Below are positions 1-10,165 of a stretch of DNA of 64,000 nucleotides, piece after piece. Position 1 is the stretch's first letter. Every line of letters starts with the position of its first letter. The DNA lies in the NCBI RefSeq assembly GCF_001050115.1, contig NZ_CP012024.1:1840001-1904000 (forward strand), in the 5' to 3' direction. A program made the translations under genes and the position numbers. The DNA comes from Bacillus smithii (lineage in GTDB: Bacteria; Bacillota; Bacilli; Bacillales; DSM-4216). The notes under the pieces are model-generated. The model searched no databases. It saw only the letters and a list, made by a program, of their open reading frames with translations, and was not told the DNA's origin.

Positions 1-766
1 TTAGTTGATTCATCGTTAGTTGAATGTCATCTGCCAGCATCAACGTTTCCCCGACCAAAATCGCTTTAGCTCCTGCTTTTTGCACACGCTCTACGTCTTT
101 CGCCGTCTTGATTCCACTTTCGCTTATAAAAATGCGGTCATGATTCTTTCCAAATCGAGACAACAGTCGTTCCGTGACCCCTAAGTCTACTTCAAACGTT
201 TTTAGATTGCGATTATTGACGCCAATGACAGAAGGATTCAAAACAAGCGCCCGCTCCATTTCTTCCTCGTTATGCACTTCTAGTAGAACTTCTAAATCTT
301 GCTTGTAGGCGTACTCGTACAAAGACTTCAGTTTCTCATCATCCAAAGCGGCCGCAATCAACAAGATCACATCGGCTCCAGCCTGTTTGGCGGCATCTAT
401 TTGGATGGGGTCGATGATGAAATCTTTGCACAAAATCGGCAACCCCACTACATCGCGAACTGCTTTTAAGTCTGCTAATGTTCCTTTAAAAAAAGGTTCG
501 TCGGTTAAAACGGAAATGGCATTCGCCCCGCTCGCCTCATAATGTTTTGCCTGTTTAGCAGGATTTACATCCAGATTGATATTTCCTTTTGAGGGGGAAG
601 CTCTTTTCACTTCCGCAATAATATTCATTTTGTCTGCATGGATAAAGGCATCATAGAAAGGGATTTTTTGAAATTTGCTTTCATTTCCAGCGTCGAATTG
701 TTCCTTTAGTTTTCTCACTTCATCCTTCTTTTTTTCTAATATTCTGTCTAAAATGGTTCCGCTCAT
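1..766 (-). CDS. trpC: Indole-3-glycerol-phosphate synthase, 3' end cut by window
   Basis: Cytoplasmic enzyme of tryptophan synthesis that closes the ring of CdRP to give indole-3-glycerol phosphate. 255 codons are in the window and no stop is reached, so only the last few residues lie outside. The family motif AEVKRASPSKG is at residues 51-61, and the C-terminal phosphate-binding part reads ILVGETLM. The ATG at 766 directly abuts the TAA of the trpGD gene (767-769), so the two are translationally coupled in the trp operon. The length is normal for the family. The identification is firm. Confidence 0.95.
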   Translation of the reverse strand, partial: MSGTILDRILEKKKDEVRKLKEQFDAGNESKFQKIPFYDAFIHADKMNIIAEVKRASPSKGNINLDVNPAKQAKHYEASGANAISVLTDEPFFKGTLADLKAVRDVVGLPILCKDFIIDPIQIDAAKQAGADVILLIAAALDDEKLKSLYEYAYKQDLEVLLEVHNEEEMERALVLNPSVIGVNNRNLKTFEVDLGVTERLLSRFGKNHDRIFISESGIKTAKDVERVQKAGAKAILVGETLMLADDIQLTMNQL

Positions 767-2374
767 TTAGATCACCACTCTTTTTCTTTTTTCGCTGTAG
801 TCGATCAAATATTGCAATGCCGATAATGCCCTTCCGGAGTCGATGCTTTCTTTCGCCAGTCGAATCCCTTCTTGAATGGTATCCGCTTTTCCGTTCGCAA
901 AAAAGCCTAAACCGGCATTTAACAGGACCGTATCGCGATAAGCGCCTTTTTCTCCTTTGAGTACACCGATTAAAATTTCAGCATTTTCTTTGGCCTCGCC
1001 GCCCACAATAGCTTCATTCGAATAATAAGGCAGGTCTACCTTTTCCGGAGTCACCGTCATTTTTTCTACATGGCCATTTTCCAAAAGAACTAAATGATTT
1101 TCTCCAGAAAGAGAAGCTTCATCCATAAAGCCGGCGCCGTTAAGAACGACAGCTCGTTTTCTTCCGAGACGCTTCAGCACATCTGCCATCATCTCAAGCA
1201 TATCCCTTCGGTAGATTCCCAAAAGCTGGCTATCTAAATCGACCGGGTTGGTCAGCGGCCCGATTAAATTAAAAATCGTAGGAATTTTTAAATCGCGGCG
1301 CACTTTCATAATTTTTTTCATGCGCGGATGAACGTGCGGCGCAAACAGGAAAGCAATATGATTTTCTTCCAACAGCTCTTCGACTTCCTCTTCATGCAAA
1401 TCCAGCGAGATTCCTAAATATTCTAAAACATCGGCGCTGCCCGTTTTGCTGGAGACGCTTCGGTTGCCATGTTTAGCGACCTTCACGCCGCCTCCCGCCA
1501 ACACAAAAGCACTGGTCGTACTAATATTAAAGCTGTGGGCTCCGTCTCCTCCAGTTCCGCAATTATCCATGACGTTCGGAATTTTTTTCTTGATGCCTAG
1601 CGCATGTTCACGGAGAACTTCCACAAGCGCCGCTACTTCATCTGCGTTTTCTCCTTTCGCTTTTAGCCCCATTAAAAATGCCGCCACTTCGCTGTCTGTA
1701 ATTTCATCTGACAGCAATTCCCGAGAAGCCGATCTCATTTCTTCTTGATTCAAAGATTGCCGCTCTGACAGCTTTTTTAAGTAATGATTCATCTTCCGCT
1801 CCTTTTTTGTTTCCAAGAAAAATCGACGAATCAATTCTTTTCCTTTTTTCGTACCTATGGATTCGGGATGAAACTGCAGCCCGTAAAGGGGATATTCTTT
1901 ATGTTTGATGGCCATGATTTCTCCATCATCCGTAGATTCCGCTAAAATCTCGAATTTAGAAGGGAGCGTCTTTTCATCAACAGCTAAAGAATGGTAGCGC
2001 ATGACTTCCAAAGGTTCAGAAAAACCGGAAAAAATGCTTTGACCAGTATGATGGATAAGCGACGTCTTTCCGTGCTTAATCGTTTTTGCCTGAATAATCT
2101 TCGCTCCAAAAGCGGCAGCGACCGCTTGATGTCCGAGGCAAATGCCCAAAATCGGGATTTTGTGGTAATAATTGCGGATTAATTCCAGGCATATGCCGGC
2201 ATTATCCGGTGTACCGGGCCCCGGCGAAATCACAATCGCTTCCGGCTCCATTTTTTCAATCTCTTCGACAGCTATCTCATCATTACGAACAACTTGAACA
2301 TTTTTCCCTAATTCCGAGATTAATTGATAAAGATTATAAGTAAAAGAATCATAATTATCGATTAATAAAATCAT
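767..2374 (-). CDS. trpGD: Fused anthranilate synthase amidotransferase / anthranilate phosphoribosyltransferase
   Basis: One 535-residue frame carries two enzymes of tryptophan synthesis. Residues 1-190 are a class I glutamine amidotransferase (TrpG) with the nucleophile in GICLGHQ and the His/Glu pair in LQFHPES. Residues 195-535 are TrpD, with the glycine-rich PRPP loop DNCGTGGDG and the KHGNRSVSS motif. The fusion has the E. coli TrpGD architecture, which is not usual in Bacillus, where the subunit is often shared with folate synthesis. The junction (ERK-M195) keeps an ATG preceded by AGGAG at a 6-nt distance, so TrpD may also be made on its own. The gene abuts trpE (2375) and trpC (766). 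A sequencing error at the junction would also produce a fusion, but the frame is clean. Confidence 0.92.
   Translation of the reverse strand: MILLIDNYDSFTYNLYQLISELGKNVQVVRNDEIAVEEIEKMEPEAIVISPGPGTPDNAGICLELIRNYYHKIPILGICLGHQAVAAAFGAKIIQAKTIKHGKTSLIHHTGQSIFSGFSEPLEVMRYHSLAVDEKTLPSKFEILAESTDDGEIMAIKHKEYPLYGLQFHPESIGTKKGKELIRRFFLETKKERKMNHYLKKLSERQSLNQEEMRSASRELLSDEITDSEVAAFLMGLKAKGENADEVAALVEVLREHALGIKKKIPNVMDNCGTGGDGAHSFNISTTSAFVLAGGGVKVAKHGNRSVSSKTGSADVLEYLGISLDLHEEEVEELLEENHIAFLFAPHVHPRMKKIMKVRRDLKIPTIFNLIGPLTNPVDLDSQLLGIYRRDMLEMMADVLKRLGRKRAVVLNGAGFMDEASLSGENHLVLLENGHVEKMTVTPEKVDLPYYSNEAIVGGEAKENAEILIGVLKGEKGAYRDTVLLNAGLGFFANGKADTIQEGIRLAKESIDSGRALSALQYLIDYSEKRKRVVI
1790..1803 (-). promoter_or_regulatory. 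Internal ribosome-binding site and start codon of the TrpD part
   Basis: On the minus strand AGGAG (1799-1803) is followed after six bases by ATG (1792-1790), in frame, exactly where a stand-alone TrpD begins (MNHYLKKL). It looks like the preserved start of an ancestral separate trpD gene. Confidence 0.6.
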
Positions 2375-3769
2375 TTACTCCACCTCCAGCAATGCTTTTG
2401 CTTTATTAAGCGTTTCCTCGTACTCTTTCTCAGGAACCGAATCATAGACGATGCCTGCACCGGCTTGAACATAAGCTTTTTCGTCTTTCACAATCATCGT
2501 GCGGATGGCAATGGCAAAATCCAAGTCTCCGCTTGCGGACAAATATCCGATCGCTCCCGAATATAATCCACGTTTTTCCGGCTCTAAATCATTGATGATT
2601 TGCATCGCTCGAATCTTGGGAGCTCCGGAAACGGTTCCGGCCGGCAAACACGCTTTCAATGCTTCTAAACTATGAACCTCATTCTTCAACGTACCGGTCA
2701 CTTCTGAAACAATGTGCATCACATGTTTGTATCGTTCGACCACTTGATCCTTCGTCACGCGTACCGAACCAATTTCCGCTACTTTTCCAATATCGTTTCG
2801 ACCGAGATCCACCAGCATACGGTGTTCAGCCAATTCTTTTTCATCCGAAAGCAGCTCTTTTTCCAATCTTCTATCTTCCTCATCCGTTGCGCCGCGCGGA
2901 CGGGTTCCTGCGATCGGATTCGTCATCAATTTGCGTCCGGACACTTTGATTAAGCTTTCCGGAGAGATGCCCATGACAATATAGTCCGAAAAGTCCAAAT
3001 AATACATATAGGGAGACGGGTTCGTCTTTCGAAGCTTTCTGTATAAATCGAAAGGATTCCCCTTATATGGAGCCTCTAGGCGCTGGGATAGCACCACTTG
3101 AAAAATATCTCCTTTTCGAATGAAGTCTTTCCCCCGTTCCACCATACGGCAATATTCACTTTTGGACACATTAGAGGTAAAGGAAACTTTCACATTGCTT
3201 TCAATGGAATCTTCTGAAACAGGACGATCCAACATCTTTTCTAATTGATGGACTTCTTTCTCCAATTCTTCGGGTTTCTTTTTACGGCTTAAACTCATTG
3301 CCAAAATATACACTTTTTGGAGAAGATGATCGAATACAACGACGTTTTCATAAAACATTAAATGCATATCCGGCATTTGAATTGTATCTCGAGGTACGTT
3401 TCCAATGTTCTCAACATAACGGATGGAATCGTAGCCAATGTATCCGATAGCTCCTCCAATAAAAGGAAAAGGCAGGTTCTCGTCATCTTGTTTTGGAAAA
3501 TAGCTTTCCAGCTTTTTAAAAGGATCTCCTTCTGATTGTTCCGTTTTTTTGGCAATCAGATCACGAACCGTTATTTTTCCATTTTCCGCAATGAATTCCA
3601 TATAAGGATTCATGCCTAAAAAAGAATAACGGCCTCTCTCTTCATGTTTAAAAGAACTTTCCAATAAAAACTTTTTCTGTCCATCTAACTTTTTAAACAC
3701 GGCCACTGGGGTCAGCAGATCCCCCTCAATTTCTTTCACAACAAAATTCTTTTCTCGCACTACACTCAA
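2375..3769 (-). CDS. trpE: Anthranilate synthase component I
   Basis: Chorismate-utilising subunit that forms anthranilate with ammonia delivered by the TrpG domain encoded next. 464 residues. The chorismate-binding core shows GTRPRG, the [11 protein letters not shown] motif and the C-terminal [11 protein letters not shown] and [10 protein letters not shown] motifs. The start is a TTG: an in-frame TAG lies just upstream and GGAAGGTGA precedes it. The protein is somewhat shorter than B. subtilis TrpE (about 515), mainly at the N-terminus. It is the first gene of the operon, 31 nt downstream of the proximal T-box terminator, so its expression is set by uncharged tRNA-Trp. A TRAP-type leader is not evident. 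Confidence 0.95.
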   Translation of the reverse strand: MSVVREKNFVVKEIEGDLLTPVAVFKKLDGQKKFLLESSFKHEERGRYSFLGMNPYMEFIAENGKITVRDLIAKKTEQSEGDPFKKLESYFPKQDDENLPFPFIGGAIGYIGYDSIRYVENIGNVPRDTIQMPDMHLMFYENVVVFDHLLQKVYILAMSLSRKKKPEELEKEVHQLEKMLDRPVSEDSIESNVKVSFTSNVSKSEYCRMVERGKDFIRKGDIFQVVLSQRLEAPYKGNPFDLYRKLRKTNPSPYMYYLDFSDYIVMGISPESLIKVSGRKLMTNPIAGTRPRGATDEEDRRLEKELLSDEKELAEHRMLVDLGRNDIGKVAEIGSVRVTKDQVVERYKHVMHIVSEVTGTLKNEVHSLEALKACLPAGTVSGAPKIRAMQIINDLEPEKRGLYSGAIGYLSASGDLDFAIAIRTMIVKDEKAYVQAGAGIVYDSVPEKEYEETLNKAKALLEVE

Positions 3770-3800
3770 CTAGACTCACCTTCCTCATCTTTTCTAAAAG

Positions 3801-4076
3801 AAAAAAGTCCTCCAATCACACAGGAATGCCTGTATGGTTGGAGGACGAACTACGCCGCGGTGCCACCTCGATTGAAGCAAAAGCTTCCCCTTTTCGAGCA
3901 CAGGAACTTTTCCGATGCTCTATCCTTTTAACGGCGGAAACCCGGGCATCCCTACTAAAAGTTCAGGACGCCTCTCGCAAGGCCATTCCGAACAGCGTAT
4001 CGCACCGGCTCTCACCTTGCCCGGTTCTCTGTAACGAATCGGCTGAACGTACTCTTCTTGCTCATCGATTTATCCT
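3801..4076 (-). promoter_or_regulatory. T-box leader, Trp-specific, proximal copy
   Basis: The T-box core AGGTGGCACCGCGG is at 3868-3855. It is followed by a terminator with 9-bp arms (3838-3846 and 3807-3815) and a T-run (3806-3801). Stem I contains GAATGGCC with the specifier UGG at 3985-3983. When uncharged tRNA-Trp binds, the T-box should pair with the acceptor end and prevent termination before trpE. Confidence 0.93.
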
Positions 4077-4100
4077 CTATTCAATTTATAAAGAGAAATA

Positions 4101-4377
4101 CAAAAAGACCCCTCATCTACAAAGGACGAGGAGCCCGCGGTGCCACCTTTGTTGATTGCTTTTACGCAATCCACTCACCGGATGGGTAGTCGTCTTACCC
4201 ATCCTCCACTGTAACGGAGTGGAACCCGCCAAAGCCTACTTTGTCTGCATTTCGGTTTGGAGCTCGGAAGCCCATTCACTAATCATTTCTCACCGGTTTA
4301 CACCAACCACCGGTTCTCTGAGCAGAAACGATAAGTTACTCTTCTTCCTCATCGCTGATTTCCGTTCATTTTTCTTA
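4101..4377 (-). promoter_or_regulatory. T-box leader, Trp-specific, distal copy
   Basis: A second complete T-box element lies upstream of the first in the same transcript. The core AGGTGGCACCGCGG is at 4148-4135. Terminator arms are at 4125-4131 and 4111-4117, with the T-run at about 4108-4101. The specifier UGG is in GAATGGGC (4274-4272). The two copies have diverged, so this is not a recent duplication. Two elements in series give tighter control by tRNA-Trp than one. Confidence 0.93.
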
Positions 4378-4383
4378 AGACAT

Positions 4384-4412
4384 ATGTTAATAAAACTCTT
4401 TTAAAATGTCAA
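4384..4412 (-). promoter_or_regulatory. trp operon sigma-A promoter
   Basis: TTGACA (4412-4407), a 17-bp spacer, then TAACAT (4389-4384). The predicted transcription start near 4377 lies right at the 5' end of the distal T-box. Confidence 0.8.
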
Positions 4413-4593
4413 ACAGAAATTGAACCTAAATCCAATATGAGCAGAAAATTCTCTCTTAAACGGCTGAATTTCCACTTTTCCGCATAATCAGGACCCATTC
4501 AAATCTATTAAGCTAATTCTCCGCTCACTTGAATATGAAAAAATGATTAGATTGAAAAATTGAAAAATTTTTCAATATTTTTCTGAAAAAAGA

Positions 4594-4622
4594 TTGAAAT
4601 ATTGTCATTCATTTGTTACAAT
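4594..4622 (+). promoter_or_regulatory. Strong sigma-A promoter without a following ORF
   Basis: TTGAAA (4594-4599), a 17-bp spacer, then TACAAT (4617-4622). It faces away from the trp operon, and no coding frame with a ribosome-binding site follows before the terminator at 4721. Confidence 0.7.
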
Positions 4623-4628
4623 TCAATC

Positions 4629-4747
4629 AACACAACATATAGTATAGAATATAACATTCATACTATATGTTGATTATGATTATAGTAAGTAGTAGGTTTC
4701 CTCATCCTTTTCTCTTTTTGCCGCTTGCCATCAAGCGGATTTTTTTG
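4629..4747 (+). ncRNA. Candidate small regulatory RNA, about 118 nt
   Basis: Predicted from promoter to terminator. The 5' part forms a long hairpin with 13-bp perfect arms at 4633-4645 and 4660-4672. It extends by four more pairs (4647-4650 with 4656-4659) across a bulged A. A pyrimidine-rich unpaired stretch follows at about 4698-4719 (TTTCCTCATCCTTTTCTC), of the kind that could pair with Shine-Dalgarno regions. The 3' end is an intrinsic terminator. I do not recognise it as a named sRNA. The alternative is that the inverted repeat is a protein operator. Confidence 0.5.
4721..4747 (+). terminator. Intrinsic terminator of the candidate small RNA
   Basis: CCGCTTG (4721-4727), loop CCAT, CAAGCGG (4732-4738), then ATTTTTTT. 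Confidence 0.85.
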
Positions 4748-4869
4748 TGCCCCAAAATTCGAGATGATTCAAATGTTTAGGAGAATGGCTAGAGTTATCT
4801 AGTAAAAAAGATTTTAATATTAAGAGAGTATATCAGTTTGCTTTTAAAAGAAAATTTAGAAGCCGGTCT

Positions 4870-6222
4870 TTAATGAAAGAATGTTTGAAACAATAAATAG
4901 GCGTTTAAGCTGATAATCACAATCGCAACGATCCAGGCGAGAACTTTTAACCATAATGGGTTAGCAAATTCCCCCATTTTCTTTTTGTCGCTCGTGAATT
5001 GAACAAGAGGAACGACTGCAAAAGAGAGCTGCAAAGAAAGAATCACCTGGCTTAGAATAAGCAATTGAGCCGTACCGCTTTCACCGTAAATGGCCGTTAC
5101 AATGACCGCCGGAATAATGGCAATCAATCGAGTGATCAGCCTTCTTAACCAGCCGGGAAGTCGGATATTAAGAAAACCTTCCATTACAATCTGACCAGCT
5201 AAAGTACCTGTCAACGTCGAGTTCTGGCCGGAAGCCAATAAGGCAACCCCAAACAGAATGCTTCCAAGCGTTGTTCCAAGCAGTGGAGAAAGCAAGTGGT
5301 AAGCATCTCCAATCTCCGCCACGTTCGTCATCCCTGCTTTATGAAATGTAGCAGCCGAAACAATCAGGATAGAAGCATTGATAAATAAAGCGAAGAAAAG
5401 AGCAATGGTTGAATCCCAAGTAGCATATTTAATTGCTTGCCGTTTCCCCGATTTGGTTTGTTCGTATTGTCTTGTTTGCACAATAGAAGAATGCAAATAA
5501 AGATTATGAGGCATGACGGTTGCGCCTAAAATACCGATTGCGATATAGAGCATGGATGGATTGCTTATGATCTCTTTGCTTGGAACAAACCCCTTTAATA
5601 CGCCCCCCACATCTGGTTTTGAAAGAAAAAATTCAGTCGCAAAGCAAGCACCAATGGTTAGAATGAGAATAATCACCAATGTTTCAATATAACGAAAACC
5701 TTTATTCTGCAATAACAATACGACGAGTACGTCCAAGGCCGTAATCATGACACCATACAGCAACGGAATTCCAAACAATAAATTCAAAGCGATGGCTGAA
5801 CCGATCACTTCCGCTAAATCACAAGCCGCGATCGCCAACTCGCATAAAATCCACAAGATCATGGCCACAGGCTTACTATAATGATCTCGACACGCTTGTG
5901 CCAAATCCCTACCCGTTACAATCCCCAGTTTTCCAGCTAATGTTTGAAGCAATATAGCCATTAAATTGGAAAGCAAAATCACAGAAAGCAACGTGTATCC
6001 AAACTGGGAACCACCCGCAATATCAGTCGCCCAGTTACCTGGGTCCATATAACCCACCGCTACTAAGTATCCTGGTCCGGCAAACGCAAGAAACTTTTTT
6101 ATCCAAGAACCGGTTTTTGGAATACGCAAACTTCGATAGACTTCAGGCAACGTCGGTTGTGTCCTTTTCTTTCTCCAGCCTTCATCCACTGCCAGCGACA
6201 GTTTTTTCGCTTCATTACCCAT
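4870..6222 (-). CDS. mntH: Nramp-type divalent metal (Mn2+) transporter
   Basis: Proton-coupled manganese uptake protein of the inner membrane. About 450 residues with roughly 11 membrane segments. The Nramp metal-site motif DPGNW is near residue 60 in segment 1, and the MPHN motif sits in segment 6. Of three consecutive ATGs, the last (6222, MGNEAKK) gives GAGGTG a 6-nt spacing and is preferred; the longer upstream frame is unlikely. The gene has its own promoter with MntR-like boxes, which fits repression by Mn2+. It is monocistronic, with no obvious terminator. Its neighbours are unrelated. Confidence 0.93.
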   Translation of the reverse strand: MGNEAKKLSLAVDEGWRKKRTQPTLPEVYRSLRIPKTGSWIKKFLAFAGPGYLVAVGYMDPGNWATDIAGGSQFGYTLLSVILLSNLMAILLQTLAGKLGIVTGRDLAQACRDHYSKPVAMILWILCELAIAACDLAEVIGSAIALNLLFGIPLLYGVMITALDVLVVLLLQNKGFRYIETLVIILILTIGACFATEFFLSKPDVGGVLKGFVPSKEIISNPSMLYIAIGILGATVMPHNLYLHSSIVQTRQYEQTKSGKRQAIKYATWDSTIALFFALFINASILIVSAATFHKAGMTNVAEIGDAYHLLSPLLGTTLGSILFGVALLASGQNSTLTGTLAGQIVMEGFLNIRLPGWLRRLITRLIAIIPAVIVTAIYGESGTAQLLILSQVILSLQLSFAVVPLVQFTSDKKKMGEFANPLWLKVLAWIVAIVIISLNAYLLFQTFFH

Positions 6223-6255
6223 CATCATCACCTCGTTTTTGGTTTGTACTAAACA

Positions 6256-6276
6256 TTTTGCACAAAGGAAACTTTT
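6256..6276 (+). promoter_or_regulatory. MntR-like operator, downstream copy
   Basis: TTTTGCACAAAGGAAACTTT and the next T, in the mntH 5' untranslated region. It shares the half AARGGAAACTTTT with the site at 6365-6385 and resembles, from memory, Bacillus MntR operators. Confidence 0.5.
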
Positions 6277-6346
6277 GAGGTAAAAAAAATTACTCCACAT
6301 TTAGAACCCAATATATGCAAACACACAGAAAAAGTTTCTCGTGTTT

Positions 6347-6385
6347 ATTGTACTACAGAAAGAATTTTAGTCAAGGGAAACTTTT
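6347..6385 (-). promoter_or_regulatory. mntH promoter with overlapping MntR-like operator
   Basis: On the minus strand TTGACT (6374-6369), a 16-bp spacer, and TACAAT (6352-6347). The second MntR-like box (6365-6385) covers the -35 element, where a bound repressor would block RNA polymerase. Confidence 0.6.
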
Positions 6386-6509
6386 ATCTTGAGTATCTCA
6401 AGGCTTGCCTAACGTCAAGAGGCAATTCATATTGTCATCATCCATTTCACCCTTTTTTGTCTATATTTTTTCAATCAATCATGTTATTCACCTCCACTGA
6501 ACCGTCCGA

Positions 6510-7760
6510 TCATTCAATCTTATTCATATATCTTTCTTCTTTCTGCGTTTGAATCGACCTGGATGCTTTTTTCATCATCATCAGAGTCAAAAAAGCTGAT
6601 AAAACATATAATCCGGCTGTCGACATGTAAACAAAACGAATCCCCCATTGGTCTGCCATCCAGCCCATTAACAGAACCGAAAATCCAAATGTGACAAAGA
6701 GGATGGTTCCAAATGCAGCGAACACTTTCGGTAATAATACTTCAGGTGTATGAAATTGCAAAAGAGTTCTTTGTGCAATGCTTCGCGCCTGATAGGGCGG
6801 CCCCATAATCAAAGCTACTCCTAAGGCAAACCATGGATTGGATGAGTAGGTAAAGGCTATTGTCAAAACGCCGATACTGAAAGAGCTGATCAACATAGTG
6901 AACAACATTCGATTTTCAATCTTTTTGGACAGTTTCCAAATGAGCAGTCCTCCTAGGATGGTTCCGGCAAAATTACTGGCATTGATAAAACCCCACCAAT
7001 CCTCTCCTTTGTGTAATACTTCTTTCACAAACACTAAAATAATGGATCCGGCCCATATACTTTCTCCAAGTCCACTGATGATTTCCATATAAGATAAAGT
7101 ACGGAGGATTGGATTCCCCCAGATCGTGATCCATCCTTCTTTCATACGATCCCATCGTTTTTGACTTTCTGGCTGGGCAGAAACGTTCGCGGAAGGATCT
7201 TTCACAAAAAGGAGAGCCAAAGTAGAGAAAAACATCATGATGGCAGTTATTTCCAACACTCGTATGACTCCCCATTCGGCAACCAAAATCCCGCTTAATG
7301 ACCAGCCAACCAGCAATACAATTTGATCCGAGGTAGCCAGTAAACTGTTGGCCTTCACTAATAAATGAGAAGGAACCAGGCGAGGGACAAGTGCATTTCT
7401 AACCGGAATGGCCCAGCCATGCAGCATCGAAATGGCAAATACTAAAAACAGAACCGCTGGAATCAACCATTGGGAAGGCAAGAAAAAATAGAGAATACAC
7501 ATCGATCCGAAACAAATGGTTTGACCCATTTCAGCCATCCATAAAAGAGTGCCAAGCCGCAAGCGATCCATAAGCAAAGGTGCTGCCAGGCCGCTTATCG
7601 CCTGCGCACATACCCGCAATATGGGAAAAAGCCCTGCGAAAGCAGCTGAACCTGTTCGATTATAAATGAAAGTCACAATAGCTAATATATAGAATGAATC
7701 CCCTAAGTTAGCGATAGATTGGCTAATCCAAAGCAGTCGAAACGATTGATTTTGATTCAC
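6510..7760 (-). CDS. MFS exporter-like membrane protein
   Basis: 416-residue major facilitator with about 12 membrane segments, close in style to the MFS_3/macrolide-efflux type (N-terminal LLWISQSIANLGDSFY, loop MDRLRLGTLL). The substrate cannot be read from sequence. The start is a GTG at 7760 with AGAGGG six bases upstream; a longer frame to 7796 lacks any ribosome-binding site. The C-terminus is polar and ends MNKIE. It stands alone between mntH and the threonine operon. A role in drug or metabolite efflux is an inference from the family. Confidence 0.75.
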   Translation of the reverse strand: MNQNQSFRLLWISQSIANLGDSFYILAIVTFIYNRTGSAAFAGLFPILRVCAQAISGLAAPLLMDRLRLGTLLWMAEMGQTICFGSMCILYFFLPSQWLIPAVLFLVFAISMLHGWAIPVRNALVPRLVPSHLLVKANSLLATSDQIVLLVGWSLSGILVAEWGVIRVLEITAIMMFFSTLALLFVKDPSANVSAQPESQKRWDRMKEGWITIWGNPILRTLSYMEIISGLGESIWAGSIILVFVKEVLHKGEDWWGFINASNFAGTILGGLLIWKLSKKIENRMLFTMLISSFSIGVLTIAFTYSSNPWFALGVALIMGPPYQARSIAQRTLLQFHTPEVLLPKVFAAFGTILFVTFGFSVLLMGWMADQWGIRFVYMSTAGLYVLSAFLTLMMMKKASRSIQTQKEERYMNKIE

Positions 7761-8142
7761 TTTGTTCCCTCTTTCAAACAAATTTTGTTTCACCATAATA
7801 AAAAGTATGGACTACATCATTTTACAATAATTTAGATTATAAAGAATAAAAAGAAAATAAAAAAGTGATTTCATCATGACTGTCCAAAAGGCTATTCATT
7901 TAAAACAACAAATGCCTCCTCGATGAAAGTTTTCCCTTTAAAAGGCTGGTTTCTTTTTATTCCCGTTCCTTTCGGATCCTATTTATTCTATTGATGGACT
8001 TCCTACTAAAAGGACGAAGCTTCGGATCGCTTAACCAGCCGATGACAAATCAACGAACAAAATCAAAGGCCGTTTTTATGCCGCTTTTTTCCTTTTGTCC
8101 TAGATTCCGCAGTGGCAATATAACCCATAATCATGCGCACCA
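7761..8142. other. Intergenic region, nothing recognised
   Basis: About 380 bp between the MFS gene and the thr operon terminator. Both neighbours are read leftwards. Frames here lack ribosome-binding sites and family motifs. It should contain the MFS promoter, but I see no convincing -35/-10 pair. Confidence 0.4.
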
Positions 8143-8184
8143 AAATGGGGCTCACTCATTTTTGCAACGAGTGAGCCCCATTTT
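8143..8184 (-). terminator. Terminator of the hom-thrC-thrB operon
   Basis: Arms GGGGCTCACTC (8147-8157) and GAGTGAGCCCC (8169-8179), extended by AAAAT/ATTTT on both sides. It starts at the thrB stop codon. T-runs on both sides could make it work in both directions. Confidence 0.85.
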
Positions 8185-9107
8185 TACGAACTTAAACGAT
8201 CAGAATGAAAGCTTGATTCTGATACTTGAATTCCGTTTTGATCAACGGATAACAGTTCGATTTCACAGTCCCAAAATCGGGCTTGAAGAGACTGCGCCAA
8301 TTTCTCGCCTTTTCCTTTTTCCGCAAAAGAAAGAACCGCCGGCCCCGCCCCGCTTATGACCGTTCCAAAAGCCCCGTTATTGCGGGCGCATTTCCTCATT
8401 TCTTCAAAGCAGTCAATCAAATGGATTCGGTATGGTTCATGAAAGAGATCTTTTTCCATCACATTTCCAGCCAACTCGTAATCCCCGGTTAACAACGCCG
8501 CTAAAAAAACATTGGAAAGCGCGCTCGCTTGAACCGCTTTTTTTCTTTCCAATACATTCGGCAAGACCTTTCTAGCTTCTTCTGTCTTCAATTCATAGGA
8601 AGGGATCAAAGCGACAATATCCACGTCTAATGAGGAGATATGAACCGATTTTGTTTTCTCGCCATCATAGACGCCGATGACTAGGCCACCGTAAATCGAG
8701 GCGCCGATATTATCCGGATGCCCTTCTATTCGAGTACCGATTTGCATTTTTTCTTCGGTTGAGAGAGATAAGCCGCAAAATTGATTGGCCAGTTCAATGC
8801 CGGCTGCAACCGCCGCCGCACTGCTGCCTAATCCCCTTGCTAACGGAATATCACTTTGCATTTTGATCGTTAAAGGGGGAAGAGGAGCTTTAAATATAGC
8901 TGCGGTTTTTTGAGCCATTTGGCAAACGAAATGAGATTCATCATTCGGCAGCTCTTTCAACTCCGGGCTTAAATGCTCAAAATGCCAATGATCTCCTCTA
9001 CTCGCTTGAATTTTCAAATATTTAGAAAGAGCGAGGCCGATAGAATCGAACCCCGGCCCCAAGTTCGCCGTGCTGGCAGGCACAGTGATCGTCAGCGAAG
9101 AACTCAT
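8184..9107 (-). CDS. thrB: Homoserine kinase
   Basis: GHMP-family kinase that phosphorylates homoserine with ATP, the step before threonine synthase. 307 residues, normal for the family. Motif 1 is [16 protein letters not shown] near the N-terminus, and the ATP loop [12 protein letters not shown] is at about residues 88-99. The C-terminal motif [14 protein letters not shown] is present. The ATG overlaps the thrC stop codon by 4 nt (ATGA), so translation is coupled. It is the last gene of hom-thrC-thrB, followed at once by a terminator. Confidence 0.95.
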   Translation of the reverse strand: MSSSLTITVPASTANLGPGFDSIGLALSKYLKIQASRGDHWHFEHLSPELKELPNDESHFVCQMAQKTAAIFKAPLPPLTIKMQSDIPLARGLGSSAAAVAAGIELANQFCGLSLSTEEKMQIGTRIEGHPDNIGASIYGGLVIGVYDGEKTKSVHISSLDVDIVALIPSYELKTEEARKVLPNVLERKKAVQASALSNVFLAALLTGDYELAGNVMEKDLFHEPYRIHLIDCFEEMRKCARNNGAFGTVISGAGPAVLSFAEKGKGEKLAQSLQARFWDCEIELLSVDQNGIQVSESSFHSDRLSS

Positions 9108-10165
9108 GCATGTACAACCCCTTCAATGTATTCAAATACGGCCTTTTCCTCATTCGGCAGGACGACCGGTTTCTTTTGAATGCGTTGAATAGCGGTTTCA
9201 GGATCTTTCAGTCCATTGCCTGTCAAAACGGCAACGATAGTGCTTCCGGCCGGAATTTCACCCGTTTTTCGCTGTTTTATGATGCCGGCAATCGATGCTG
9301 CTGAAGCTGGTTCGGCAAAAAGGCCTTCCTCTTTCGCCAACAGTTGAAATGCTTCTAAAATTTCTTGATCCGTTACAAAATCGATTTTCCCGTTGGATTC
9401 ATCGCGAGCCCTCACTGCTTTTTCCCAGCTCGCAGGATTCCCGATTCGGATAGCGGTCGCGACTGTCTCCGGATGTTCAATCACTCTATTTTGCACAATC
9501 GCTGCTGCTCCTTCCGCTTCAAATCCATGCATTTTCGGCAATCCCGTTTTCCGTTTCTCATGAAATTCTTTAAAGCCTTTCCAATAGGCCGAAATGTTTC
9601 CGGCATTACCGACCGGAATCGCCAATATATCCGGAGCCTTGCCTAATTGTTCACATATTTCAAACGCTGCGGTTTTTTGTCCTTCAATCCGGTATGGATT
9701 CACCGAATTCACTAAGGTAATAGGAGAGTTTTCACTCATAGAACGCACCATTTTCAACGCTTCATCAAAGTTTCCTTCGATGGCCACAATCTCGGCTCCG
9801 TACATCATCGCTTGAGCTAGTTTTCCTAGAGCGATTTTTCCATTTGGGATCACAATCACCGCTTTTAATCCCGCCCTTGCCGCATAAGCCGCAGCCGAAG
9901 CGGAAGTATTTCCGGTCGAAGCGCAAATAATCGTTTGGCTCCCCTCTTCTTTCGCTTTGGCTACCGCCACCACCATTCCCCGATCTTTAAAAGATCCCGT
10001 TGGATTCGCCCCTTCCACTTTCACAAAGAGCTGGCAATCTAATTGGTGGGACAAACGTTTTAAAGGAATAAGCGGTGTATTGCCTTCCATTAAGGTTAAT
10101 TCAGGGGTTTGATCTGTAACCGGCAAAAATTCTTTATACTTTTTTAACAATCCTTCCCATTTCAT
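9104..10165 (-). CDS. thrC: Threonine synthase
   Basis: PLP enzyme converting O-phosphohomoserine to threonine. 353 residues, matching the short Bacillus type. The PLP lysine is in [11 protein letters not shown], the phosphate loop is [11 protein letters not shown] and the glycine-rich VGNAGN motif follows. It overlaps hom and thrB by 4 nt on each side, so the three genes form a tight operon. Confidence 0.95.
   Translation of the reverse strand: MKWEGLLKKYKEFLPVTDQTPELTLMEGNTPLIPLKRLSHQLDCQLFVKVEGANPTGSFKDRGMVVAVAKAKEEGSQTIICASTGNTSASAAAYAARAGLKAVIVIPNGKIALGKLAQAMMYGAEIVAIEGNFDEALKMVRSMSENSPITLVNSVNPYRIEGQKTAAFEICEQLGKAPDILAIPVGNAGNISAYWKGFKEFHEKRKTGLPKMHGFEAEGAAAIVQNRVIEHPETVATAIRIGNPASWEKAVRARDESNGKIDFVTDQEILEAFQLLAKEEGLFAEPASAASIAGIIKQRKTGEIPAGSTIVAVLTGNGLKDPETAIQRIQKKPVVLPNEEKAVFEYIEGVVHA

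Noticed and set aside
3826-4404. Rightward ORFs over the trp leader
   Set aside because: They lie on the opposite strand of the two T-box elements and lack coding features.
4633-4672. Inverted repeat as a transposon end
   Set aside because: No transposase or second copy is nearby, and promoter and terminator place it inside a transcript.
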